DNA of 64,000 nucleotides from assembly GCF_014205155.1 (NCBI RefSeq), contig NZ_JACHMX010000001.1, positions 5,332,001-5,396,000 of the forward strand, read 5' to 3'. The stretch comes from Amycolatopsis umgeniensis (GTDB lineage: Bacteria; Actinomycetota; Actinomycetes; Mycobacteriales; Pseudonocardiaceae). Below, piece by piece: positions 8,188 to 15,772 of the stretch. Numbering within the stretch: the first letter of the stretch is position 1; every line of letters starts with the position of its first letter. The position numbers and the translations under genes are program-made. Under the pieces are notes generated by a model. That model did no database searches, was not told the DNA's origin, and worked only from the letters and a program-made list of their open reading frames with translations.

Positions 8188-9405
8188 ATGTCGGTGTTCG
8201 GTCGGTTGGTTCCCGTGATGGTGGGGTTGGCGGTGCTCCCGCTCGTCAGCGCGCCCGCCGCGGTGGCGGCGCCCGTCCAGGCATGCAGTGAGGAACCGCG
8301 GGAGCTGCCCATCAACGAGTTCACCGACTATCGCGAGATGGTGCGGGAACTCGGCAGGCTCGAGCGCGTGAGCAAGGGGCGGGTGGCGGTCAAGGAGGTC
8401 GGGCGGTCCACGCGCGGCCGGGTGATCCATCAGGCGAGCGTCGGGACGGGGCCGAAGGTCTTCGTGGTCTCCAGCGAGATCCACGGGAACGAGAAAACCG
8501 GCACCGACGCGCTTCTGCGCATCCTCGACTATCTCGGCACGTCGGAGTCGCGGGACGCCGAGCGGCTGCGGAAGACCATCACGTTCGTCGCCGTGCCGAA
8601 ACTGAACCCGGACGGCGCCGAACTCGACCGGCGCGGCAATGACCTGTCGTGGGCCGAGGTCCAGCAGAGGTTCCCGCAACTCAAGGACCGCCCGCCCGCC
8701 TGGAACTACCTCAGTGACGTCATCCAGGGTGACGACTACCGGAAGCGTCCCGGCTTCGACGTCAACCGAGACTTCAATCCGGAGCTGAACTACGTCCCGC
8801 GCGCGGAGGACTTCCCCGGCGCGCCGGACCAGCCGGGCTGGTTCATCACGCCCGAGGCGCGGGCGCTGCGCTCGGTGTACGTCTCGCTGGCCGAACAGCG
8901 CGGGAAGGTGCCCGACGTGTACGTCGATCTGCACCATCAAGGCGCGTGCGTCCGGCAGGAAGGCAGCGACCGGCTCCTCGACGTCGGCATCGACTATCCG
9001 CCGCTGCCCGACAAGTTCTTCGAGCCCGGCCAGAAATACGCGAAGTACCGCGACGTGTACACAAAGGACGAATCGCGGCAGCTGGCGATCAGCGGGTTCA
9101 ACGGGATGACGTCGCGCGGGTTCGTCGGGGCGCGCTACCCGCATGCCGCGGATCGCGATCTGCCGGGGCAGGCGCGGTGCTCGTTCGCCTTGAACGGGAC
9201 GGGGACGGTGCTGTTCGAGGTGCGCGGGCAGACGCAGACGCTCGGGCAGCAGCACCGGGAGCGTTTCACGCGCGCGGTGATGGCGGGGCTGTACAACATG
9301 CTGCGGGACGTGAGCACGGGCGCCGTCGAGTACATCGACCCGGAGGCTTTCGACCGGCTGCCCGGTACCGCCGATTCGGCCGCTTTGGCGCGGGTGCTGG
9401 AGTAG
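8188..9405 (+). CDS. Secreted zinc carboxypeptidase (M14 family)
   Basis: 405 aa from ATG 8188, chosen over GTG 8158 because GTGGGGAG lies 8-15 bp upstream and a signal peptide starts directly (MSVFGRLVPVMVGLAVLPLV...AVAAP). Zinc ligands are visible in SSEIHGNEKTG (His99, Glu102) and in the later DLHHQG. LNPDGAELDRRG, DVNRDFNP and the late VLFEVRG (catalytic Glu) fit M14 carboxypeptidases. It removes C-terminal residues from peptides outside the cell and likely acts with the preceding S8 protease. Confidence 0.92.
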   Translation: MSVFGRLVPVMVGLAVLPLVSAPAAVAAPVQACSEEPRELPINEFTDYREMVRELGRLERVSKGRVAVKEVGRSTRGRVIHQASVGTGPKVFVVSSEIHGNEKTGTDALLRILDYLGTSESRDAERLRKTITFVAVPKLNPDGAELDRRGNDLSWAEVQQRFPQLKDRPPAWNYLSDVIQGDDYRKRPGFDVNRDFNPELNYVPRAEDFPGAPDQPGWFITPEARALRSVYVSLAEQRGKVPDVYVDLHHQGACVRQEGSDRLLDVGIDYPPLPDKFFEPGQKYAKYRDVYTKDESRQLAISGFNGMTSRGFVGARYPHAADRDLPGQARCSFALNGTGTVLFEVRGQTQTLGQQHRERFTRAVMAGLYNMLRDVSTGAVEYIDPEAFDRLPGTADSAALARVLE

Positions 9406-9412
9406 CCGTTGG

Positions 9413-9463
9413 CCGTGAAGGCCTCCTTCCCTACCCTCAGAGTAGGGAAGGAGGCCTTCACGG
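9413..9463. repeat. GTGAAGGCC long hairpin (copy 1)
   Basis: Perfect 22-bp arms (9413-9434 and 9442-9463) with loop CCTCAGA. The outer stem reads CCGTGAAGGCCTCCTT and the inner stem CCCTAC. It lies between the convergent M14 and AbiEi-like genes and may terminate both. Nearly identical to copy 2 at 10525. Confidence 0.9.
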
Positions 9464-9467
9464 ACCA

Positions 9468-10433
9468 TCAGGCTGCGGTGGCGAGACGAACCTGCGGGCG
9501 CGGGCGAGAAGCCGCGATCTGCCAGGCGGTTGCCAGGTCTGTGACCACGGCAGCCGGATCGTCCAAGAGTTGCGAGGGCAGCGTCTGTACGACGACGATT
9601 CCTGATGTCGCGTACCGGGTGTTCCTGTCCAGGGTCCGCCGGTATCCGGCTCGGCGGAAATGGAAGTCGAACGAATCGATTTCCCATACGAGGCCGACGT
9701 CGTCCCACCACGCGTCCGGCCGTCCCAGATATCTACCGGAAGCGTCGAAGAGTTCGGTATTCCAATGGCTGGGCGGCGTCTTCAGCCGATGGCTGAGCAC
9801 CTTTGCCCGAGACTCGGCCATCGAGCGGATGTCCACCCAGCCGGTCAAGAGACGTCTCGGCACCGCGGTTCCTCGCTGAGTGCCGTGATCGAGTTCCCAC
9901 AGCAGAGCTTTGGGGTGGCATCTGCCTTGTTGGACTGCTTCGATAAGCAGCTCTTCCGACGCCAGCGGATCGGTGAGCCGCCGAACAGCGTCGGTAGTCG
10001 CGCGGATCAGCGGAGCGAGAGGGACACCGTTCCGGTTCGTCGGCGACGGTAGCCGTACGGTCCTTTCCGTGGTGACGAAGCCGATGCTTCGTACCTTGCG
10101 ACCGTGCGGTATCAGCAAATGCAGTCCCGAGTCGTCCGGTAGCGAGGACGGTCGGAGTCCGTGTGGTCGACAGGCTTCGATGCCGCTGAGCATTGCCTCG
10201 GGGCCTGTGTACAGGAGCGCTGCTGTCACCAATTCCGTCGAGGTCGGCTTTTGATCGTGCAGCAGGACGATCCCGGGTAGAAGTCGCTGCCATGGACCAC
10301 CTGGCAAGCATCGGCTGTAGATCGTCTTGCTTGGCATCTCCAATGATTCCAAGTCGGCGACCCGGACAACGCCATTACGGCTTCGCGCTAGCAGCAGTTC
10401 GGGATGCTGTGCCCATCTTCCCCTCTTGACCAC
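9468..10433 (-). CDS. AbiEi/DUF559-like protein with a nuclease-type C-terminus
   Basis: 321 aa from GTG 10433. The N-terminal part (about 1-75) resembles the winged-helix of AbiEi-like antitoxins: VVRVADLESLEMPSKTIYSRC and a GPWQRLLPGIVLL strand. The C-terminal part has the DUF559/Vsr-like layout: SMAESRAKVLSHRL at about 204, then LGRPDAWWDDVGLVWEIDSFDFH, where Asp and E-x-D match a PD-(D/E)xK-type active site. Such proteins are numerous orphans in actinobacteria with no proven function; no partner toxin is adjacent. Its base composition is less GC-biased than its neighbours, and flanking GTGAAGGCC hairpins on both sides hint at an inserted block. Confidence 0.7.
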   Translation of the reverse strand: MVKRGRWAQHPELLLARSRNGVVRVADLESLEMPSKTIYSRCLPGGPWQRLLPGIVLLHDQKPTSTELVTAALLYTGPEAMLSGIEACRPHGLRPSSLPDDSGLHLLIPHGRKVRSIGFVTTERTVRLPSPTNRNGVPLAPLIRATTDAVRRLTDPLASEELLIEAVQQGRCHPKALLWELDHGTQRGTAVPRRLLTGWVDIRSMAESRAKVLSHRLKTPPSHWNTELFDASGRYLGRPDAWWDDVGLVWEIDSFDFHFRRAGYRRTLDRNTRYATSGIVVVQTLPSQLLDDPAAVVTDLATAWQIAASRPRPQVRLATAA

Positions 10434-10524
10434 GAGGTCCAGCCTGTCCGCATGAAACCCGTCCGCGGCAGCCCCACTTTCCGAACCTGTGGATAACTGG
10501 GGTGTTGTGGATAACTCCCGAATG

Positions 10525-10575
10525 CCGTGAAGGCCTCCTTCCCTACCTTGAGAGTAGGGAAGGAGGCCTTCACGG
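10525..10575. repeat. GTGAAGGCC long hairpin (copy 2)
   Basis: Perfect 22-bp arms (10525-10546 and 10554-10575), loop CTTGAGA; the arms are identical to copy 1 at 9413. It sits just beyond the 3' end of sdhB and upstream of the AbiEi-like gene, so it could end the sdh transcript. Confidence 0.9.
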
Positions 10576-10598
10576 ACTTGCGGAGACTGCAGGGAGCG

Positions 10599-11369
10599 TT
10601 AGACGCGCTTGAAGAGCAGGGCGCGCTTGACTTCCTGGATCGCCTTCGTGACCTGGATGCCGCGCGGGCAGGCGTCGGTGCAGTTGAACGTCGTCCGGCA
10701 GCGCCAGACACCCTCGGAGTCGTTCAGGATGTCGAGACGCTCTTCGGCGCCCTCGTCACGCGAGTCGAAGATGAACCGGTGCGCGTTGACGATCGCGGCC
10801 GGGCCGAAGTACGAGCCGTCGTTCCAGTACACCGGGCACGAGGACGTGCAGCAGGCGCACAGGATGCACTTGGTCGTGTCGTCGAACCGGTCGCGATCGG
10901 CCTGCGACTGGATCCGCTCGCGTGTGGGCTCGTTCCCGTAGGCGATCAGGTACGGCTTCACCGCACGGTACGCCTCGAAGAACGGGTCCATGTCGACGTA
11001 AAGGTCCTTGAGCGTCGTCAGGCCCTTGATCGGCGCGATCGTGATGGTCGTCTTCTTGCCGTCCTGCGACAGCAGGTCCTTCATCAGGACCTTGCACGCC
11101 AGCCGGTTGATGCCGTTGATCTGCATCGCGTCGGAACCGCAGACGCCGTGGGCGCACGAGCGGCGGAACGAGAACGTCCCGTCGATGTAGTCCTTCACGT
11201 AGAACAGCAGGTTCAGCAGGCGGTCGGTGCGCTGCGCCGGGACGTCGTAGGACTCCCAGTGCGGCTCGTTGTCGACCTCGGGGTTGAACCGCAGGATCTT
11301 CAGCGTGACGGTGATCGGCGTGTGGTCGGAGGACACGGCCTCCGACTTCTCGGGGGTGGCCGTGGTCAT
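10599..11369 (-). CDS. sdhB: Succinate dehydrogenase iron-sulfur subunit
   Basis: 256 aa. Carries electrons from the SdhA flavin to menaquinone. The three cluster motifs are present: RSCAHGVCGSDAM (with an upstream Cys region, [2Fe-2S]), CILCACCTSSCPVYW and FNCTDACPRGIQ ([4Fe-4S]/[3Fe-4S]). Last gene of a leftward sdhCDAB operon; its ATG overlaps the sdhA stop by one base (TGATG). A long hairpin follows the stop and is the likely transcript end. Confidence 0.97.
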   Translation of the reverse strand: MTTATPEKSEAVSSDHTPITVTLKILRFNPEVDNEPHWESYDVPAQRTDRLLNLLFYVKDYIDGTFSFRRSCAHGVCGSDAMQINGINRLACKVLMKDLLSQDGKKTTITIAPIKGLTTLKDLYVDMDPFFEAYRAVKPYLIAYGNEPTRERIQSQADRDRFDDTTKCILCACCTSSCPVYWNDGSYFGPAAIVNAHRFIFDSRDEGAEERLDILNDSEGVWRCRTTFNCTDACPRGIQVTKAIQEVKRALLFKRV

Positions 11370-13123
11370 CAGTACTTCCGCTCCATCGGTTCGTAGCGGG
11401 TGAAGGTCACCGGCTTGTAGTCCAGTCGGATGTCGGCGGACAGCTCGGCACCCTCCTTGTAGGCCATGGTGTGCCGCATGAAGTTCGTGTCGTCGCGGTT
11501 CGGGTAGTCCTCGCGCGCGTGCCCGCCGCGGGATTCCTTGCGCGCCAGGGCGCCGACGACGAGAACCTCGGCGAGTTCGAGCAGGAAGCCCAGCTCGATG
11601 GCCTCGAGGACGTCGGTGTTGTACCGCTTCCCCTTGTCCGACACGGTGATCCGACCGTAGCGGTCCTTCAGCGACTGCACGTCGGTCAGCGCCTGCTTCA
11701 GCGTGTCCTCGGTGCGGTACACGGAAGCGTGCGAGTCCATCGTCTTCTGCAGTTCGGTGCGGATGTCGGCGACACGCTCGTCACCGTGCTCCGAAAGCAG
11801 GCCCGAAAGCTGCTCTTCGACGATGGTGGTCGGGTTCTCCGGCAGCTCGACGAAGTCGTGCGCCAGCGCGTACTCGGCGGCGGCGATGCCCGCACGACGC
11901 CCGAAGACGTTGATGTCGAGCAGCGAGTTGGTGCCGAGGCGGTTCGAGCCGTGCACGGAAACGCACGCCACCTCACCCGCGGCGTACAGGCCGGGGATGA
12001 CGTTCTCGTTGTCCCGCAACGCTTCGCCGTGGATGTTCGTCGGGATTCCGCCCATCACGTAGTGACAGGTCGGGAACACCGGCACCGGCTCGGTGACCGG
12101 GTCGACACCCAGGTACGTCCGGGAGAACTCCATGATGTCCGGGAGTTTCGCGTTCAGCGTCTCTTCCGGGATGTGCGTGACGTCGAGGACGACGTAGTCC
12201 TTGTTCGGGCCGCAACCGCGGCCCTGCAGCACTTCCTGCACCATCGAGCGGGCGACGATGTCACGCGGCGCGAGGTCCTTGATGGTGGGGGCGTAGCGCT
12301 CCATGAACCGCTCGCCGTCGGCGTTGCGGAGGATGCCGCCTTCACCGCGCACGGCCTCGGAGATGAGGATGCCGAGCCCGGCCAGACCTGTCGGGTGGAA
12401 CTGGAAGAACTCCATGTCCTCCAGCGGCAGGCCCTTGCGGAAGATGATGCCGAGGCCGTCACCGGTGAGGGTGTGCGCGTTCGACGTCGTCTTGAAGATC
12501 TTGCCCGCGCCGCCGGTGGCGAACACGATCGACTTCGCCTGGAAGACGTGCAGCTCGCCGGTGGCCAACTCGTAGGCGACGACGCCGGAGGCGACCGGGT
12601 TGCCGTTCTCGTCCGGGGTGAGCACCAGATCGAGCACGTAGAACTCGTTGTAGAACTCGGTGCCGTGCTTGACGCAGTTCTGGTACAGCGTCTGGAGGAT
12701 CATGTGGCCGGTGCGGTCCGCGGCGTAGCAGGCGCGGCGCACCGCGGCCTTGCCGTGGTCACGGGTGTGCCCGCCGAAGCGGCGCTGGTCGATCTTGCCC
12801 TCGGGCGTCCGGTTGAACGGCAGGCCCATCTTTTCGAGGTCGAGGACGGCGTCGATGGCTTCCTTCGCCATGATCTCGGCGGCGTCCTGGTCGACCAGGT
12901 AGTCGCCGCCCTTGATCGTGTCGAAGGTGTGCCACTCCCAGTTGTCCTCTTCGACGTTCGCCAGCGCGGCGCACATGCCGCCCTGCGCGGCGCCGGTGTG
13001 CGAACGCGTCGGGTAGAGCTTGGTGAGGACCGCGGTGCGCGTGCGCTGGCCGGACTCGATGGCCGCGCGCATGCCGGCGCCACCGGCGCCGACGATCACC
13101 ACGTCGTACTTGTGGAACTGCAT
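11369..13123 (-). CDS. sdhA: Succinate dehydrogenase flavoprotein subunit
   Basis: 584 aa catalytic subunit that oxidises succinate to fumarate with covalent FAD. The FAD-binding GAGGAGMRAA is at the N-terminus, RSHTGAAQGG marks the flavinylation region (His in SHTGAAQGG), and HPTGL, GEGGILRN and GSNRLGTNSL are family motifs. Length is normal. Translation is coupled to sdhB. With SdhC and SdhD it forms complex II at the membrane. Confidence 0.98.
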   Translation of the reverse strand: MQFHKYDVVIVGAGGAGMRAAIESGQRTRTAVLTKLYPTRSHTGAAQGGMCAALANVEEDNWEWHTFDTIKGGDYLVDQDAAEIMAKEAIDAVLDLEKMGLPFNRTPEGKIDQRRFGGHTRDHGKAAVRRACYAADRTGHMILQTLYQNCVKHGTEFYNEFYVLDLVLTPDENGNPVASGVVAYELATGELHVFQAKSIVFATGGAGKIFKTTSNAHTLTGDGLGIIFRKGLPLEDMEFFQFHPTGLAGLGILISEAVRGEGGILRNADGERFMERYAPTIKDLAPRDIVARSMVQEVLQGRGCGPNKDYVVLDVTHIPEETLNAKLPDIMEFSRTYLGVDPVTEPVPVFPTCHYVMGGIPTNIHGEALRDNENVIPGLYAAGEVACVSVHGSNRLGTNSLLDINVFGRRAGIAAAEYALAHDFVELPENPTTIVEEQLSGLLSEHGDERVADIRTELQKTMDSHASVYRTEDTLKQALTDVQSLKDRYGRITVSDKGKRYNTDVLEAIELGFLLELAEVLVVGALARKESRGGHAREDYPNRDDTNFMRHTMAYKEGAELSADIRLDYKPVTFTRYEPMERKY

Positions 13124-13151
13124 GAGGACTCCGCTTAACGTGTGGTGGGCG

Positions 13152-13565
13152 TCAGTTGGCCGAGATACCTGGGTCGAAGGTGAAGATCACCATCGTGCCG
13201 ACGGCGAGGATGAGCACCATCGAGACGTAGAGCACGATCTTCAGCCAGAACCGGGTGCTGTCCTTGCGGGCGTAGTCGTCGATGATCGTCCGCAGCCCGT
13301 TGCCGCCGTGGATTTCGGCGAGCCACAGCATCGACAGGTCCCAGAACTGCCAGAACGGCGAGGCCCAGCGGCCGGCGACGAAGCCCCAGTTGATGCGGTG
13401 CACGCCGCCGTCGAGGATGTTCATGATGAACAGGTGGCCGAGCACCAGCACGATCAGGGCGAGGCCCGAGATGCGCATGAACAGCCAGCTGTAGAGCTCG
13501 AAATTGCTGCGGCGGGCGGCGGCGCGCTTCGGCGCGCGCGGGCGCTCGAGTGCGAGTTCAGACAT
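13152..13565 (-). CDS. sdhD: Succinate dehydrogenase membrane anchor subunit
   Basis: 137 aa from ATG 13565 (MSELALERPRAPKR); an upstream open stretch belongs to a shadow frame. Three hydrophobic helices (SWLFMRISGLALIVLVLGHLF, WASPFWQFWDLSMLWLAEIHGGNGL, WLKIVLYVSMVLILAVGTMVIF) fit the anchor. The start overlaps the sdhC stop, so the two are coupled. It helps bind quinone and heme. Confidence 0.93.
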   Translation of the reverse strand: MSELALERPRAPKRAAARRSNFELYSWLFMRISGLALIVLVLGHLFIMNILDGGVHRINWGFVAGRWASPFWQFWDLSMLWLAEIHGGNGLRTIIDDYARKDSTRFWLKIVLYVSMVLILAVGTMVIFTFDPGISAN

Positions 13566-14008
13566 CAGTGCCCCCCGAACATAACCTCGACGGTGCGCTT
13601 CATCATGAAGAAGGCACCGGGAATCATCACCACGACCCAGATGGCCAGGATGGTCCAGAGCATCGGCTTCTGGAACTTCGGTCCCTTCTCCCAGAAGTCG
13701 ACCAGCATGACCCGGATGCCGTTGAGCGCGTGGAACAGCACCGCGCCGACGAGGCCGACCTCGAGGAGGTTGACTATCGGGGTCTTGTAGGTCTCGATGA
13801 CCTCGTTGTACGTGTCGGGCGACACGCGCACGAGCGCGGTGTCGAGCACGTGCACGAAGAGGAAGAAGAATGTCAGCACGCCGGTGATGCGGTGCAGCAC
13901 CCAGGACCACATACCGGGGTCGCCCCGGTAGAAGGTCCCCTGCCGGCGTGAGGCACCCGCCCGATCGCTCGCTGCCGCCTCAGTGGCGGCGCTAGCCGTG
14001 GTGGACAT
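13565..14008 (-). CDS. sdhC: Succinate dehydrogenase cytochrome b556 subunit
   Basis: 147 aa, ATG 14008, first gene of sdhCDAB. After a roughly 25-residue polar extension, FYRGDPGMWSWVLHRITGVLTFFFLFVHVLDTAL contains the family heme/quinone signature (HRITG) and helix 1; helices 2 and 3 follow (VGLVGAVLFHALNGIRVMLVD and WTILAIWVVVMIPGAFFM), with the likely heme-ligand His in FHALNG. A start nearer residue 25 would still keep all helices. Confidence 0.93.
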   Translation of the reverse strand: MSTTASAATEAAASDRAGASRRQGTFYRGDPGMWSWVLHRITGVLTFFFLFVHVLDTALVRVSPDTYNEVIETYKTPIVNLLEVGLVGAVLFHALNGIRVMLVDFWEKGPKFQKPMLWTILAIWVVVMIPGAFFMMKRTVEVMFGGH

Positions 14009-14250
14009 CGGTGAACGGCCTCCAACGTCATGGCTTGGGCCCGCTGACCGCTGGTTTCCGCGCCTGCGCCGGGTCGCCCACCTGGGGACGGCTCCGGCGA
14101 CGGTGCCGAGATCATGGTCATCGAGCGTGGATAAAAGGGATGCTAGACCCGCACCTCACGGTGGGCTCACCTCCGGGTTCCTCTGTGTGATGGACCAGAC
14201 ATCGAGGCCTCGCACGATCGAGTGACGGGACCCGCGTAACTCACCGGTTC

Positions 14251-14263
14251 GTCCACTGTGGAC
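14251..14263. repeat. TCCACWGTGGA palindrome (non-coding copy)
   Basis: GTCCAC-T-GTGGAC is a perfect palindrome, extended one pair by C/G on each side. Further exact cores occur inside genes at 28472-28482, 28484-28494 and 56502-56512. Confidence 0.7.
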
Positions 14264-14476
14264 GCGACGGTCGCCACAGGTCGTGCCCCGGAGGGCCCTG
14301 AAACGGTGCGTGACGATCTTCGGTCCTTCACGCGGCCAGGGGGCCGTTTATTGCCAGCGATGATCACCGTAAGTACTCCCTCCGTCGCGCTCGCGATTCA
14401 TGAGTAAACGTTTGTGTTACGTAGCGTGCCTTTCCTATGGCAGCAAAGCGGCCGTTAGGTACCGTCTCTCGGTCGA

Positions 14477-14500
14477 ACCCGGCAGCGTTGCCGGGTCGTT
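14477..14500 (+). promoter_or_regulatory. Possible leader hairpin upstream of the BMP lipoprotein gene
   Basis: ACCCGGCA (14477-14484) and TGCCGGGT (14489-14496) form a hairpin with loop GCGT followed by CGTTTCTT, 43 bp before the TTG start. It resembles a weak terminator or attenuator in the leader. I do not recognise a purine riboswitch or other known class. Confidence 0.35.
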
Positions 14501-14542
14501 TCTTCGGACCATCCGCTGGATCAGCGGGGAGGGAGACACACG

Positions 14543-15694
14543 TTGCGTCGCATGCGTGGAACCGCGCTGGCCGCCGCCGCCATGGCCGGTGCTCTGGTAC
14601 TGGCCGGATGCGCGAAGGATTCAGGTGCGGGGAACAACAACAACAACGCGAGCAGTGGGGACCAGTCCGCCAGCTGCGTGACGGCGCCGAAGCCGCCCGC
14701 CGCGGCGGCCGCCTCGACCAGCAGCAGCCAGGCCGGTGAGAAGGTCGACGGCAGCAAGCTCAAGGTCGCGCTGGCCTTCGACGTCGGCGGCCGTGGCGAC
14801 GCGTCGTTCAACGACTCCGCCGCCGCCGGTACCGACAAGGCCAAGAGCGAACTCGGTATCACTTCGGTCACCGAAAGCACCGCCGCCGCGACCGAGGACG
14901 AGGCCGCGAAGTCGCAGCGTCTCGACCAGCTCGCTTCGCAGGGCTTCAGCCCGGTCATCGCGGTCGGCTTCGCCTACGCCAAGGCCGTCGGCGCCATCGC
15001 GCCGAAGTACCCGAACACCCAGTTCGCGATCGTCGACGACGACTCCGTCAAGGCGCCGAACGTCACCCCGCTGGTCTTCGCCGAGGAGCAGGGCTCGTTC
15101 CTGGCCGGTGTCGCCGCCGCGTACAAGTCGAAGAAGTGCCACGTCGGCTTCGTCGGTGGCGTGAACACGCCGCTGATCCAGAAGTTCGAGGCGGGCTTCC
15201 TGCAGGGTGTGAAGGCGGCTTCGACCAAGGCCGTCATCGAGGACGAGTACCTCACCCCGGCCGGTGACTTCTCCGGGTTCCAGGACCCGGCGAAGGGCAA
15301 CGTGAAGGCCGCCGCGCAGATCGCCAAGGGCGCGGACGTCGTCTACCACGCCGCCGGTGCCTCCGGTAAGGGCGTTTTCGAGGCCGCGAAGTCGAACAAC
15401 GCGCTGGCCATCGGCGTCGACTCCGACCAGTACAACCAGAAGACGGTCGAGGCGTCGAAGGACGTCATCATCACCTCGATGCTCAAGCGCGTCGACGTGG
15501 CGGTGTTCGACTACCTGCGCGCACTGGCCAAGGGTGACCTGACGTCGCTGCCGAAGCGCTTCGACCTCAAGGTCGACGGCGTCGGCTACGCCACCTCCGG
15601 TGGCAAGATCGACGACATCAAGGACGTCCTCGACGGCTACAAGGCGCAGATCGTCTCCGGGGCGATCACCGTCTCGGACAAGCCGCAGAAGTAA
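14543..15694 (+). CDS. BMP-family nucleoside-binding lipoprotein of ABC transporter
   Basis: 383 aa. TTG 14543 is preferred because GGGAGGGAG lies about 8 bp upstream; ATG 14552 would be too far. The signal ends in lipobox LAGC with acylated Cys23. An Ala/Ser/Asn-rich linker leads to a Bmp/PnrA fold: LKVALAFDVGGRGDASFNDSA (the family's DxGxxxDxSFN signature), ASQGFSPVIAVGFAYAKAV, NTQFAIVDD and FAEEQGSFLAGVAAA. By family it binds purine or other nucleosides outside the membrane. It heads the run of ATPase, two permeases, cdd and deoA; a hairpin after its stop may raise its level above the rest. Confidence 0.93.
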   Translation: MRRMRGTALAAAAMAGALVLAGCAKDSGAGNNNNNASSGDQSASCVTAPKPPAAAAASTSSSQAGEKVDGSKLKVALAFDVGGRGDASFNDSAAAGTDKAKSELGITSVTESTAAATEDEAAKSQRLDQLASQGFSPVIAVGFAYAKAVGAIAPKYPNTQFAIVDDDSVKAPNVTPLVFAEEQGSFLAGVAAAYKSKKCHVGFVGGVNTPLIQKFEAGFLQGVKAASTKAVIEDEYLTPAGDFSGFQDPAKGNVKAAAQIAKGADVVYHAAGASGKGVFEAAKSNNALAIGVDSDQYNQKTVEASKDVIITSMLKRVDVAVFDYLRALAKGDLTSLPKRFDLKVDGVGYATSGGKIDDIKDVLDGYKAQIVSGAITVSDKPQK

Positions 15695-15701
15695 GCTCCA
15701 C

Positions 15702-15746
15702 CAGGTAGCAGGGCTCGGAAGGACGACCCTTCCGAGCCCTCACCTG
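15702..15746 (+). terminator. Intercistronic hairpin after the BMP gene
   Basis: AGGGCTCGGAAGG (15710-15722) pairs perfectly with CCTTCCGAGCCCT (15728-15740) around ACGAC, and outer CAGGT/ACCTG (15702-15706 / 15742-15746) extends it. The tail GTTTA is only weakly T-rich. It likely acts as a partial terminator or 3' stabiliser. Confidence 0.7.
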
Positions 15747-15772
15747 TTTACCCAGAACTGGATGGCTTTTTG

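Larger units (their letters stand above)
14009..14542. other. Divergent promoter region between sdhC and the BMP lipoprotein gene
   Basis: 534 bp with no supportable gene. It holds a perfect GTCCACTGTGGAC palindrome (14251-14263), an AT-richer block around 14395-14425 with GTAA-N9-TTAC arms (14404-14420), and a small hairpin with T-rich tail (14477-14500). Both transcripts must start here, but I found no well-matched -35/-10 pair. Short open frames here have no ribosome binding site or recognisable content. Confidence 0.5.

Noticed and set aside
6642..9405. Defence or toxin-export island of S8 and M14 peptidases
   Set aside because: Both are ordinary secreted proteases with signal peptides and no linked effector or secretion genes.
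9468..10433. Complete abortive-infection toxin-antitoxin system
   Set aside because: Only one gene is present and the neighbours are a peptidase and sdhB; no AbiEii-type nucleotidyltransferase.
9409..10620. Short peptides starting MKASFPTLRVGKEAFT at several sites
   Set aside because: They are translations of the GTGAAGGCC hairpins, readable on both strands, with no ribosome binding sites.
11471..13138. 555-aa frame opposite sdhA
   Set aside because: Exact antisense of a conserved enzyme, with compositional bias typical of a shadow frame.
14251..14263. ParB parS site
   Set aside because: The sequence GTCCACTGTGGAC does not match the parS consensus TGTTTCACGTGAAACA.
14400..14542. Purine riboswitch before the nucleoside transporter
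   Set aside because: No three-way junction or conserved core was found; only a small hairpin is present.
14400..14739. Small frames upstream of the BMP lipoprotein gene
   Set aside because: No ribosome binding site, no family resemblance, and they overlap the true gene in other frames.
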